Below, piece after piece: positions 50,681-61,521 of a stretch of DNA of 64,000 nucleotides. A model generated the notes under the pieces. The model did not search any database and had not been told where the DNA came from. It saw only the letters and a list, made by a program, of their open reading frames with translations. Source of the stretch: Closterium sp. NIES-65. Its lineage: Eukaryota > Streptophyta > Zygnematophyceae > Desmidiales > Closteriaceae. Position 1 is the stretch's first letter, and each line of letters begins with the position of its first letter. Made by a program: the position numbers and the translations under genes. Location: positions 1,635,001 through 1,699,000 of the forward strand of contig CANXME010002463.1 of NCBI GenBank assembly GCA_948144175.1, written 5' to 3'.

Positions 50681-52961
50681 GGTCTGGTCGAGTGCAGGTC
50701 ATCAGGTACATGAGGCAACCCACAAGCTCTGGATACGGGCCACTCGGCTCTACGGACTCATCCGAAGGCAGAGCTGAGAGCGAGTGACTGGTAGGCAGAG
50801 GAGTGGGCTGAGGCGAGGAGTACGTGAAGCGGAATCGCTGAAGGACCTGCTGCACCATGTGTGACTGAGTCAAGGTGATGGTGCGCCGTGCTCTGTCCCG
50901 GGTGATCCGCAAGCCAAGATAGCTTGTCAGTTCACCCAGGTCTGTGCACGTGTGTCTCTTCTGCAGCTCCGACTTCACGTGGGCGAGTGCCACAGTGTCA
51001 GCAGTAGCAAAGACCAAGTCGTCGACGTACACAAGGACGTAGAACGGCGGCAGTGAGGTGTCGGTGCGTAGAAACAGCGACGGGTCAGCAGTAGAAGGCG
51101 CGAACCCAAGAGCCGCAAGCGTAGTCCTCAGTGTTTCGTGCCACTCACGAGGCGCCTGGCGGAGACCGTAGAATGGCCGTCGGAGGCTCCACTGGGTACC
51201 AGGAGGGAACGACCCAGTGAAGCTAGGTGGACGGCGCAGCCAGATCTCCTCGTGCAGGCTGCCCTGCAGGAAAGCAGTGCTGAAGTCAAGCGAGTGGAGC
51301 TCGTAGTCACGCTGAGCGGCGATGTGCAGCAGAACCCGAAGAGTGGTCATCTTCGGGGTAGGGGAGAAGGTCTGGAAGAAGTCAACTCCCTCTCGCTGAC
51401 TGAAGCCTCGTGCAACGTAACGCGCCTTTAAGACAGGCGGAGAGCCCGGCGGCCGCTTCACCCTGAAAATCCACATGCCACTGACGATGTTCGCCCCAGG
51501 AGGAGGAACCGCGTCAACTGTAGGTGCCTTTGGACTTCCAAGAAGCCATCTCTGTGTCCATGGCTGACTGCCACTGAGAGGAGTAGGGACCGGCCATCGC
51601 CTCTGCGTAAGAGCGTGGGGTCGGGATGTCTGGTGCATCCGGGTCTCCCTCAGGGGCAACAAGCATGGACACGAGATGGGGCAAAGCGGCAGCAAAGCAT
51701 TCAAACTCCTCCTGCCGTGTCCTTAAGGACGTCAGTGCTAAGAGCACACTCACCCCCGACGGACGTAGGACAGACAGACTCAGACTCAGCAACTAGGCTA
51801 GCAGCGTAGTCTAGACGACAGCGAGCAGCAAAGTCGACAAGCTCAGCAACTAAGGCAGACGCAGCAGCAGACTCAAAGGAAGGGTCAGTGACAACAGTAG
51901 CCAGGAGGCGCGTGACAGTAGGACTGGTAGCACGAAGAGAGTCTGACCCAGGGTCAGCAAGAGCAGGAAGAGAGGAAGCAGGAGGAGACGGCAGTGGGAC
52001 ACGCTGTGGAGCAGTGGACGGACGAAGCGCCATCCGGTGAGTGCCTGGGACAGCAAGAAGACGCTGACGCTAGACTCGACTACTAGAGAGAGCAGTGCGG
52101 ACAGGCGACTCAGGACGAGACTCAGGCGAGGCAGGTTGAGACGCAGGCTCACGCCGCTCAGTAAGACCTCCAGTTGGACCAGTGTAAGGAGCAGGACCAG
52201 GGAGAGAGGAGGCAGACGGTAACGCCGACTGCAGCTGGACAGGCGGAGGACACGCTAAGGAGGGAGGAGGAAAAGGAGGAGGAAGCTGACCAAGAACCTG
52301 CTGAAGGAGCGGAACAAAGTACGGTCGAGACCAAGCAACGACACCAGAGCCAGCAGGGACACCCGCACCAGGGTCCGCAGCACCAGCAGCAGCTCCAGCG
52401 CCCACGTCCTCAGCACCAGAGGCAGCTCCAACGCCCGGGTCCTCAGCACCAGTATCAGCTCCAACGCCCGGGTCCGCAGCACCAGCGGCAGCTCCAACGC
52501 CCGTGTCCTCAGCACCAGTAGCGGCTCCAACGCCCGGGTCCTCAGCACCAGCAGCGGCTCCAACGCCCGGGTCCTCAGCACCAGCAGCAGCTCCAACGCC
52601 CGGGTCCTCAGCACCAGCAGCGGCTCCAGCGCCCGGGTCCTCAGCACCAGCAGCGGCTCCAACGCCTGGGTCCTCAGCACCAGTAGCAGCTCCAACGCCC
52701 GGGTCCTCAGCACCAGCAGCAGCTCCAACAGCAGCGGGGTCCGTAACACGAGGCACGCCACTCCGAAGAGTGCAGCGCCGCTCGTACCACTCACGGATCC
52801 GCTCGCGGGAGGGGAGCTCCCGAACGGGAGAAGAAGCACTAGCACCAGTCCCAGTAGTACGTCCGGCTCGAGCGGTACCTCTCCGGAGGCTGCGGTACTC
52901 TAAGTACCACGCACGCAGCTGCTTTGAGAAGAGGGCTCCTCCAGGTGCAGGACTCCCAGGC
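50681..52961 (-). pseudogene. Cop8 linker-reverse transcriptase, truncated
   Basis: The linker has an 11-residue repeat GAEDPGVGAAA encoded by about eleven 33 bp units (52369-52735), followed by RPYFVPLLQQVLG, which is conserved in all copies. The spacer RPSTAPQRVPLPS leads to RT after a frameshift near 51710. RT is open from about 51540: VSGMWIFRVKRPPG, DFSTAFLQG and YVDD near 51020. It ends at PELVGCLMYLMTCTRPDL, where unrelated sequence begins (50690). RNase H is absent. Confidence 0.9.
52369..52735 (-). repeat. 33 bp in-frame minisatellite in the Cop8 linker
   Basis: About eleven units of 33 bp (CCGGGTCCTCAGCACCAG core on the plus strand) encoding GAEDPGVGAAA with Ala/Thr and Pro/Val exchanges. 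The length, a multiple of three, keeps the polyprotein frame. Confidence 0.9.
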
Positions 52962-54600
52962 CTAGTACCTCCAGACTTCAGAATCCCCAGACTCCGGACT
53001 CCGCAGCTCAGCACCACGAGGCTCCACACCCCCAAGCTCAGCACCCTCGAGCTCCACACCCCCAGGCTCCACACCCCTGGGCTCCACACCCCCAGGCTCC
53101 ACACCCCCAGGCTCCACACCCCCAGGCTCAGCACCCCCAGCAGGACGAATGTTGACAGCTACCTCAACATGCTCAACGGGGTCTACCTGAGACACACCTG
53201 AGGGAGCAGCACCCTGAGGGGGGAGGGGGTCTGCAACAGCAGCACCTAGCGCGAGGAAGAGAGGCGGGGGGGGGAGCGGGGCAGTGCGGTAGGGGAAGAG
53301 GCAGTAGTAGGGGACGGACTCGTCAAAAGTGACGTCCTGGGAGGGCAAGACTCGGCGCGAGGTGGCGTGGTAAAACTGCCAACCAGACGCGTCCGGGACA
53401 AAGCCGAGGAAGACGCAGGGAATAGCACGGGAGGAGAGCTTATCCGCAGACGAATCGCAGACAAAAGTTCGAGACCCCCAGACCCGGAAACGCGACGCAT
53501 CGCCAACCTCCCCCGTCCACAGTAGCGTGGGCGAGGTCTCCGACAAGGAGACACGGGGCCAGAGGTTGAGCTGATGCGCAGCGTACCGGACCGCAAACGG
53601 CCACAAAAAGTGGGGGGCAGCCGCATGGATCAAGGAGGTACGGGCGACCTCCATGACCAGGCCAATGCGGCGCTCCGCAACCCCATTCTGCTGTGGTGAG
53701 GCCGGAAGCGTGAATAACTGCTCAATGCTGTGCTCAGCACAGTAGGATGCCAAGAGGTCGGAGGAGAACTCACCACCTCTGTCAGAGTGCAAGCGCAGGA
53801 CAGGAAAGTCCGAGTGAAAACGCTCGCTGAGCTGGAGACGGGCTCTGCGGATCCAAGGGATCAAGACATCAGGGACCTCATCCTTGGTGCGCAAGGGGAA
53901 GACCGAGGTGTAGCGCGAGTAGTCGTCAACAACTATCAGGAAGTACCTCTCCTGACCCTGACCACGGACGCGGGCTGGGCCCCACACGTCCATGTGGAGT
54001 GTCTGCAAGGGAGCAGTCGTCGGGGGGAACGAGGAGGAGTGAGGAGCGGCGCGCTGCCGTCCCTCAACACAGGGGAGACAGGTAGGAGCAGGCGAGGGTG
54101 GGAGGGCAGGAAGGACCCTGGGCAGGCCAGAGACAAGGTACCGGGAGTGCATGGCACGAAGCCGCTGCACAGACGGGTGGCCAAGGCGGTGGTGCCAGAG
54201 GACTGTTTCGTGTACCAAAGAGCGACACGAGCAGGGGGCGGACAGCTGACCTGACGCGGACGCGGACGCAGTCGCAGCAACCTGAGGGGACTCAGTAGTC
54301 AGTGTGTACAGGTCCGACCCCGGCTGCCGAGTGAAGGTAGCCAAGTGACGGCCCGTACGAGCACACGTGCAGTGTGTCACGCGCTCGTAGGCAGGGGTGA
54401 ACTGGTGAACACCCCCGTCCTGGAGTGCACATCCTGCCACCAAGTTTGTAGAGAACGAGGGGTGGTGGAGACCTGACAATGTGCCCGACGGGACCGCAGG
54501 GCAGGGAAGGACAGTGGAAGAGGTCGCAATGACCGGACCCCCAGAGGGGTCAGCAAGGGAGACAGCAACTGGCCGAGCAAGCGGCTCAAGGGCAGTGCGG
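52962..54600 (-). CDS. Cop8 protease C-part and integrase, open frame
   Basis: Open from the protease residues GASRCFFRDRT (about 54625) to 52962; it is a middle part of a polyprotein, so no real start codon is expected. Pre-integrase zinc region: HHRLGHPS (about 54190) with CLPC. Catalytic triad in HMDVWGP (53990), HSDRGGEF (53785) and QQNGVAERR (53690). The C-terminal part has FLWPFAVRYAAHQLNLWP, SSQDVTF-like PSQDVTFDE and a GGVEP repeat (53130-53010). This is the only integrase besides Cop3 with no internal stop. It would insert cDNA into the genome by the DDE mechanism. Confidence 0.88.
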
Positions 54601-56130
54601 TCACGAAAGAAGCAGCGAGAAGCACCCTGAGTCCATTGTGAAGGTGTGCAGTGTGGCAGTCGACTCAGTACCAAGGGGGGGAGACACACGAGCACCTAGA
54701 GCAGCAGCCTCACCAGCACCTGGGGTAGCCGACACGGGAGTACCTGGAGCGGCAGACGCACTGGCCCTAATGCTCGGGTTGGGCGGCACACACAAGTACT
54801 CAGCACCCTCTCCACTAGTAGACAGCACATACATGGCAGATAGAATAGCATCAAAGTCTAGAGCATAGATATCAATCCCCTTCTTCAGGAGATCAAGCCA
54901 GCGGGGCAGCTCAATGGCCTGAGGGAACTGAACACGCCAAGCGTCGTCGAGACGAGAGAAGCAGCGCTGTGTGGCGTGCGGTTGTCCACACTGCTGACCA
55001 GTGCGGTCACCAGTGCGAATGACATACGTGCAGCTAAGACCGCCCCCACCCCCGTGCTAAGAGTACCAATCATGGACCTTCTGGGGCGAGGGAGTGTGCT
55101 GCTGGCCCTGGCCACCGCCAGTGCCTCCACGGCCACCACCACCGCTGCCACCTCCTCGAACACCCCAACCCCTGCCGCCGCCTCGTCCACCGCCACCCCA
55201 ACCGCCTCCTCCACTCCTGCCACCTCCCCTGCCGCTGCCGCCACCACCCCCACCGCTACCACTCGCCCCTCTAGCCGAGCCACCACCCCCACTGCCTCCA
55301 CCGCCCCCACCGCCGCCTCCCCCGCCGTCACCGCCACCACCCTTGCCCCCTTTGCCCTTGCCGCTGCGGCGTCCGCTCGAGGCAGACGCAGCGCCGACCT
55401 TCTCAGTACCAAGAAGGTCGACAGCAGCAGCAGAGGCGACAGAGGGAAGAAGGGGGGAAGGAGAACACCCCTCAAAGAACGGGGTACGGGGGTCGCCACA
55501 AGAGGCACCTACAGCGACTATGCTAGTCTCAGCTGCAAGTAGCTCCTTCTTGAGGAGGGCAATGGTGAGCTCAGTGGGGCAACGAGCTAGGAAGTGGTCC
55601 CTGACAGCACGCAGTGTGTCAGGGAGGCGGGTGACTAGGTGGTAGAGAGTGAGCCAGAGTGGAGAGGGGTGCGTGGCAAGGAACTCAGTGGGCATGGCGG
55701 CACGGAAGCGGGCCTCACTAGTACGGAGGTGCGTGATGAGGTCAGCGACTGTGTGAAAGGAGGCCAGGTTGGGAAACAGGTAGGGGAGCGAGAGACGGCC
55801 TAGTGCGGCAGAGGCAGGTGAGGAGTAGCGAGCAACTACAGCTGTGTACACTGCCTGTGCAGTCTTGTGCTGACCAAAGTGCTCGCGTTCGTCTATCGGC
55901 AGGGAGTTGCGAATGGCAAAGCGAGCGTGGGCATCACGAGTCTGCCACTTTGAGCGAGCAGTGCTGTCAGCAGTAGCAGCAGGGGCAGTGACATGGCCTA
56001 GGGCGTGATCGTACAGTGAGATGTCATCCTTGGCTGTGAGCTGTAGGTAGAGGTGCAGGTCATCGAGCCAGGTGTCAAACTTCACAGGGCGGCCCTCAGC
56101 ATCGAACACGAGAACCTGTGGGCTAGCCAT
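54601..56130 (-). pseudogene. Cop8 gag and start of protease
   Basis: Gag starts at MASPQVLVF (56130): W-DDLHLYLQ, SKWQTRDAHARFAIR and a TLYHLVTRLPD core, then a glycine tract (55340-55120). TAA near 55057 stops the frame at HDWYS. Downstream, in the same frame, come C-X13-C-X3-H-X4-C (about 55035-54955), DALDFDAILSAMY and the protease DSG near 54612, where an indel shifts the frame. Gag forms the particle shell and binds RNA. Confidence 0.9.
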
Positions 56131-57032
56131 AGGAACAGTAGAAATAGCAGCAGTAGCAGTAGGAGAAGCAGGTAGGACGAACCAGGTAGGGCAGGGCGGC
56201 GCGGCTCGGTTCAGGTCGGGTCGCGGCTCGGCTGGGTGGCGCGGCTCGGTTCAGGGCACGCGGCTCGGCTCGGGGCGCGCGGCTCGGGTCGCGCGGCACG
56301 GGTCACGGCGGGGACGGGCCGCCCGCTCTCCCTCGTGTGCTGCGGCGGGAACGGGCCGCCCGGGGCCTAGGTGGTGGGCACGGGTCGGCGAGGTCGGCAC
56401 GGGGCCGGTTGGGGCCCTAGAGGGGCGAGCGCGGGGCCGATCGGGGCCTGAGCGGGGCTAGCGCGGGGCCAAACGGGGCCTTGACGGGACTAGCAAGGGG
56501 CCGACGGGGCCTGAACGGGACTAGCGCGGGGCCGACGGGGCCTGAAACGGGGCTAGCGCGGGCCCGATCAGGGCCTGAATGGGGCTAGCGCGGGGCCGAC
56601 GGGGCCTGAGAGGGGCTAGCGCGGGGCCGACGGGGCCTGAAACGGGGCCAACGGGGCCTGAAACGGGGCTAGCGCGGGCCGACGGGGCCTGAGAGGGGCT
56701 AGCGCGGGGCCGACGGGGCGTGAAACGGGGCTAGCGCGGGCCGACGGGGCCTGAGAGGGGCTAGCGCGGGGCCAACGGGGCCTGAAACGGGGCCGACGGG
56801 GCCTGAACAGGGCTAACGCGGGGCCTGAACGGGGCCTTAAAGGGGCTGACGGGGCCTGAACGGGGCCGCTAGGGAGAGCGGGCGTGGGGCCGACGGGGCC
56901 TGAACGGGGCTAGCGCGGGGCCGTCAAGAGGGGCCTCTAGGGGCGTGACACGCCGAGGCGCCCTAGGGCACAGGTAGGTAGGTAGGTAGGTAGTTACGTA
57001 GTGGTGGGCCCTTAGAAAATTTCGGTCCTAGG
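56131..57032 (-). repeat. Cop8 5' leader: minisatellite
   Basis: 56420-56930 is an array of about 24-36 bp units around GGCCTGAACGGGGCTAGCGC and GGGGCCGACG (plus strand). 56970-56992 is a (GTAG)n-type run AGGTAGGTAGGTAGG. 56190-56330 is a GGCGCGGCTCGG array. No gene. Confidence 0.8.
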
Positions 57033-57051
57033 AAGGACCTGCTCTATACCA
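57033..57051 (-). promoter_or_regulatory. Cop8 primer binding site
   Basis: Minus-strand TGGTATAGAGCAGGTCC directly next to the LTR. Confidence 0.75.
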
Positions 57052-57184
57052 TGTTGGAATCACTGAACAGGAATGAATGAACTAGCAGTGCAATGAGTAC
57101 AAAGTACCTAAACCTAGAATTGTGTACCCCCTATAGGCTAACCCACTGTAGCCTAAACTAACACAACATATATAATGTTTGACA
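57052..57184 (-). repeat. Cop8 5' LTR
   Basis: 133 bp, minus-strand TGTCAAACATTATATATG to GATTCCAACA. Related to the Cop5 and Cop10 LTRs. Confidence 0.9.
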
Positions 57185-57266
57185 ATTACGAACCTTTCAA
57201 CCTCTCGAAGACTGTTCCATCTAACAAGCGGATGCGTTTGATACAGGAAATCGGAAATTGCATTTA

Positions 57267-57785
57267 GGGGGTGTCCAGCTCGTTCATTTACTGTTCGTAA
57301 AGCCCTTCAGTTACCACAATTTGCGTTGTAACACTGAGTTTTACAAAAATGCCAGACACGATCAGCTCCCGTTCACGATACGGCACACCCCCTGCACGTA
57401 CCTCGAATCGTGTGACGCACGTTACAGGAATCAGCGTGCGCATCGAACAATGGTACAGAACCGCGTCCTGCCCACTACAGTGAGTGCCCATCGTATCGCG
57501 CGCTTGATTTCGCATGTGCCGCCTGACACTCGCCAAAACCTAAAGTGGAAGTGTTGGCCTGGCAAAAATTCTAACGTTTTGGTTGACGAGGGAACTGGTT
57601 ACCTTGGTTGCCACACGGCCCCTGCACTGTTGAAGTCTGTGTGGGGGGATGGTGTCCGCGCGCCAGAATGACAGAAAGGGTGGACTCGAGCAAGGCACGT
57701 TCGTTTATAGGTACAGTGTTCAGTTTTGAACCCCGGATCGTGAGGAGGTACTAGATTTCCCGAAATGAACGAGCTGGACACGCCC
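57267..57785. mobile_element. PIF/Harbinger-type MITE
   Basis: 519 bp with 23 bp inverted ends: GGGGGTGTCCAGCTCGTTCA at the left and its complement with one change at the right (57763-57785). It is flanked by TTA at 57264-57266 and 57786-57788. Three-base TWA duplications and GGG-starting ends are typical of PIF/Harbinger DNA transposons. No transposase is encoded, so it is a non-autonomous MITE. Confidence 0.82.
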
Positions 57786-57788
57786 TTA

Positions 57789-58299
57789 GTGTTAGCACAT
57801 TGGCATGAAATTACTTTGATTTGAGCATAACCTTCTTTGCGAATCCACGGAGAGCCGATTCGCTGCACGTCAGAGCATTCGTGCGGTACTGAGTCCCATT
57901 TATCAAAACCACGTTGTTGGCAGACGCTGCCCCTGCCGTTACTGCAGCTTCGGCTGGTGTCACGTGCCTTGCAACAAGTGACCCTGAATGCTGATAGCAC
58001 AGTGAGAGTCGCGATGAATGCCCATAAAAGCTTCATATTCAGACAACCGTGAGCCATTGGAGATTATTCGTCAAAATCCGGAGAACTGAGTTGTGCCCAG
58101 ATTTTAGCTGTAATCCATGTATATCAGCTGAAATTGGAATTGGAGCTGATTCGAGCTGGCAGGTGAAATTGGGCAATCCAAGTTTTAGTGGGTAATTCGT
58201 AATTGCTGGTGGTAAAACAGGAGCAATCTTGACTCGTTTTTATACCAAGCCCGAGCCGCACCTATCTAGGCATTTGGGGTAGGACGCTGCGAGAGAAAG
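57789..58299. other. Unassigned lower-GC DNA
   Basis: No gene, repeat or RNA recognised. Together with 57185-57266 and 60851-61163 it may be the original host sequence of this locus. Confidence 0.45.
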
Positions 58300-58377
58300 A
58301 AGTAAGGCCATTTTCAGGTGCATGCAACTTAGCCTAGAAATGTCAGAATGTTATCATTGTCTAGCCTGCAGTGGGGT

Positions 58378-58445
58378 TGTTAGAAGGGTTGTACTCGCTA
58401 TAGAGCACCCCACTACAGGCTAGAGCATAAGATAACATTCTGACA
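58378..58445 (-). repeat. TRIM-like element 3' LTR, internally deleted
   Basis: Minus-strand TGTCAGAATGTTATC...CCCTTCTAACA. Compared with the 5' LTR it lacks about 60 bp between CTA and ACA, but keeps both ends. Confidence 0.85.
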
Positions 58446-59688
58446 CACCCCCATAGCCAAAGTGGGGTGTAATCAGCAGAGCAAACAAAGCAGTACAAGC
58501 TCAAGGTGGATCACAATGTCACCACACATTCTGAGCACAAGTTCAAGAAGCAATAGTTTAAAGTTTACAATTATGAGCAAAGCTAGTGGTAGTCACAACG
58601 AGCAAGCGAGGAGGAGGAGAGAGAGTGAGAGGAGAGGAGATAGGAGGCGACGGCTGAAGCTGCAGACACACGGGAAACAGGAGGCAGACTGGCACAGCGG
58701 CTACCGGGCGAAGCCCCCAGAATACTGGAGTAACTGGCCCCGCGGCTAAAGTAGCGGCAGACGAACAACGGACCCACGGGCGGCTGGCACAGCTGGCTAC
58801 GACTGGGCTACCGGGCGAAGCCCCCGGAATACAGGTGCTGCTGACGACACGACGGCAACCTCCATGCAGCTTCCCCAAACTATCCAACTCCCCCTGGCAC
58901 ACACCCGCTGCTACACCGCTAGCTCCACTCCCCCTTCACCCCCCCTTAGTACCACTCCACCGGCTCCAACACATCCACCCCCCCTCAGCGGCAGCTGTAG
59001 CACAAGGAGACGGAGGAGGAGGAGGAGCGGGGGGGACCACACACCCGCCACCCCCCAGGTCGCCCCTCGACAAGCGACGGGAAAAGGGGGGGGGGGGGGG
59101 AGGCGGTGCCGTAGGTAGCGCGACGGAGCCGGGGCCGAGGCGCAGGTAGGGCAACGGGGCGCAGGTAGGGCGACGGGCCGACCACGGGCCTGGTAGGGTC
59201 GCCCGAACCGTGCGCAGGTGGCCCGAGCCGCGCGCGGGGCTGGCGCCGCCTGTACGGGCACCGCGCGGTTCACGCGCAGCCCGTAGGGGCCGCGCGTCGC
59301 CTGTACGGGCCGCGCGCAGGCCTGGAGCAGCCCGTACGGGCCGCGCGCTGCCTGTACGGGCCGCGCTCAGGCCACGACGGGCAACGGGGGGCGACGAACG
59401 GGTCCCCGTCGCCCATCGCGGTGCCGCCCAAGGGCGACGCGCCGGTCGACAGGGTAGAAGCCCGCCGCGCGCCCCGAGGCGCACAGCGGGCAGAGAACCG
59501 CCGCGCGCCTCGGGGCGCATGGCGGGCAGAAAACCGCCGCGCGCCTCGGGGCGCACGGCGGGAAGAAAAATGCCGCACGCCACGGGGCGTGCGGCTCAGA
59601 GGGTAGTTGTAGTAGTAGCAGCGGAAGCGAGAAGGTGGTAAGCCCACCCACAGGATCGATCCAAGTGGATCGACCTGCTCTGATAGCA

Positions 59689-59817
59689 TGTTAAAGTTTA
59701 GAAGAGAGAAGAGGATTGAACTAGCAAGAATGAGGATACAAATAGCAAACCCTAGAAGGGTTGTACTCGCTATAGAGCACCCCACTACAGGCTAGAGCAT
59801 AAGATAACATTCTGACA
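59689..59817 (-). repeat. TRIM-like element 5' LTR
   Basis: 129 bp, minus-strand TGTCAGAATG to ACTTTAACA, next to the primer site. Confidence 0.88.
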
Positions 59818-60850
59818 GGGGTACTCTATAGCGAGTACAACCCAATTAGGGTTTCCTATATGTATGCCTACTGCTGCTAGTGCAACCTCTCTTTCCTTCA
59901 TTTCTGTTTCCACCTCTCTCATTTTGACAAGAAACGCTATTCGGGTGCATGCCAGGTTGCGTACACTGTTCTCAGGTTAAACAATGTCTTTCGTAAATTC
60001 ATACGCTTTTCAAGATTCGTTTTAAATTGGCACAAAAGGTATGAAATAGATGCAATTTCGGGCTACGCAAAATTGGAATCGGAATGGTTGGCTCTCGATG
60101 CTGCATTTTCTGACGTCACTCAGTGCAATGATTGCATTTTGTCCAATTTCTACGCAAATTTTTGCTTCGCACCAACTCTTTTTGAACGAATCTAATGCTA
60201 GCTCTGCTTGTACTGTTGACGCACATGACGGACGCTGCGCATGGCAAAACAGCAAACCCTTCGTGATTGTTTGTAAATTTTGCCTCGACCAAAATTAATG
60301 TTTTGCCGTACATGTACCTTGAAATAGGTGGTATGCCATGGCGTTGATTACATGTCATTAAATATATCTATAACGTACGATATATCCTTAATAGCGGTAG
60401 GGGTAACTCCCTCTAACACTCGGGCATATTTCTCGTGTTTCGGATCACCCTTTCCAAGTAACTCACGTCCCACTAGGGTTCGCTGATTTGACCCGCTAAG
60501 CATCCGCCACCTACGCAAACAGTACAAACGATTTAGCATTACAATTCGTTTAAAATGAGTTGGCGCGAAGCAAAGATTTGCGTAGAAATTAGGCAGAAAT
60601 GCAATCGTTACATTGAGTGACGTCAGAAAATGCAGCATCGAGAGCCAACCATTTCGATTCCAATTTTGCTTAGCCCGAAATTGCATCTATTTTGGACCTT
60701 TTGTGCCAATTTGAATCGAATCTTGAATACACAGGAGACATTGTTTAACATGAGCAAAGTATACGCAACTTGGCATGCACTTGAGTAGCGTTTCTAGGCT
60801 AAGTTGCATGCACCTGAAAATGGCCGAAGTAACGTTTTTCGTCAGTGTCG

Positions 60851-61163
60851 TAGCGTTCTCAGTAAAGTTGCGTCGAAATTGCGACCTTTGCGTGCTCGTC
60901 GTGAGCGAAATTTCTCACCCTGGCTGGCTGCACCCAAGTTTCACTATCAGCACTGCCATGTCACGAAACTGGTGACACAAGCAGAGAGGGGTCAACGAAG
61001 ATTGCTCAACACCCGACTTCTGAAGTAACGGAAATGCATTTTGGGGGGGCAGAATGGGGGGGCGCTGAGGTGGCATTTACAGTAGCGGAATTGTCATGTT
61101 GGCGAGTGTGGGGACTCGGAACATTCAAAAGACCAAATAGGGAAAAAAATTTCCGAGCGAGTA
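60851..61163. other. Unassigned DNA between inverted repeat and Cop9
   Basis: No gene or repeat recognised; two G-runs near 61043-61062. Confidence 0.45.
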
Positions 61164-61294
61164 TGTCAAGATAGCAAGCAGGAATGAATGCATTTAGCAG
61201 CATGAGGAGTACAACTAGGAAACCCTGAAGTGTTGTACCCCATATAAGCTACCCCACTACAGCCTACAGAGACTATATGCATATGAGTTTGACA
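61164..61294 (-). repeat. Cop9 3' LTR
   Basis: 131 bp, minus-strand TGTCAAACTCATATGC to CTATCTTGACA; purine tract at 61295-61318. Confidence 0.9.
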
Positions 61295-61521
61295 CAACCC
61301 CATAGGCAAAGTGGGGGAGAACAAGAGGTCACAAGACCAGTCAAGAGAAGCAAAGCAAGCTCAGAGTGGATCACAACGTCACCACACAATCTGAGCACAA
61401 GCAAAGGGCCACAAGGCCAGTCCACATGCAGAGATATATATGCAAAAGCAACAGTACAGTGATCACTACCTAACAAGAGCAGGAATGTAGGTATATAGTA
61501 TAGATCACAGTACAGGCAGGG

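Larger units (their letters stand above)
50681..57184 (-). mobile_element. Cop8: Ty1/copia element (Cop5 family), 3' end missing
   Basis: From the 5' LTR (57184-57052): primer site, leader, gag (MASPQVLVF, 56130), protease, a fully open integrase, a repetitive linker and RT to about 50690, just after TCTRPDL. RNase H, purine tract and 3' LTR are lost at the junction with the TRIM-like fragment. Breaks: a stop near 55057, a frameshift at the protease DSG (54615), a frameshift near 53000 and another near 51710. Confidence 0.92.
58378..59817 (-). mobile_element. Complete TRIM-like non-coding LTR element
   Basis: 1440 bp, flanked by GGGGT at 58373-58377 and 59818-59822. The minus-strand 5' LTR is 59689-59817 (129 bp) with primer site TGCTATCAGAGCAGG at 59674-59688. 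The 3' LTR is 58378-58445, shortened to 68 bp by an internal deletion. The purine tract is at 58446-58467. The 1.2 kb interior has GC-rich leader-like DNA and no gag or pol. It must use proteins of an autonomous copia; its primer site, purine tract and LTR start resemble the Cop elements. It sits inside the solo LTR of its own family. Confidence 0.87.
58341..59929 (+). mobile_element. Solo LTR in the inverted-repeat arm, split by a TRIM-like element
   Basis: Pieces 58341-58377 and 59823-59929 make a 144 bp LTR, TGTCAGAATG to ATTTTGACA, flanked by AGAAA at 58336-58340 and 59930-59934. The right arm of the inverted repeat shows the uninterrupted site. Internal sequence and second LTR are gone, as after LTR-LTR recombination. 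Confidence 0.85.
58300..60850. repeat. Large inverted repeat (foldback), left arm split by insertions
   Basis: Left arm 58300-58340 plus 59930-60265; right arm 60470-60850. Shared stretches include GGCCATTTTCAGGTGCATGC, GATGCAATTTCGGGCTA and TCTCGATGCTGCATTTTCTG. Arms are about 375 bp with a spacer of about 200 bp and perhaps 80-85% identity by eye. Origin unknown: a foldback transposon, a MITE or an inverted duplication. The open frames in it look like chance. Confidence 0.82.

Noticed and set aside
57258-57671. 137-codon frame across the MITE
   Set aside because: It starts outside the MITE, crosses its left end and shows no domain.
60050-60686. Two similar small frames on opposite strands (60050-60298 and 60348-60686) as paralogous genes
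   Set aside because: Their similarity follows from the inverted repeat arms; no domain, and neither has a likely promoter or full conservation.
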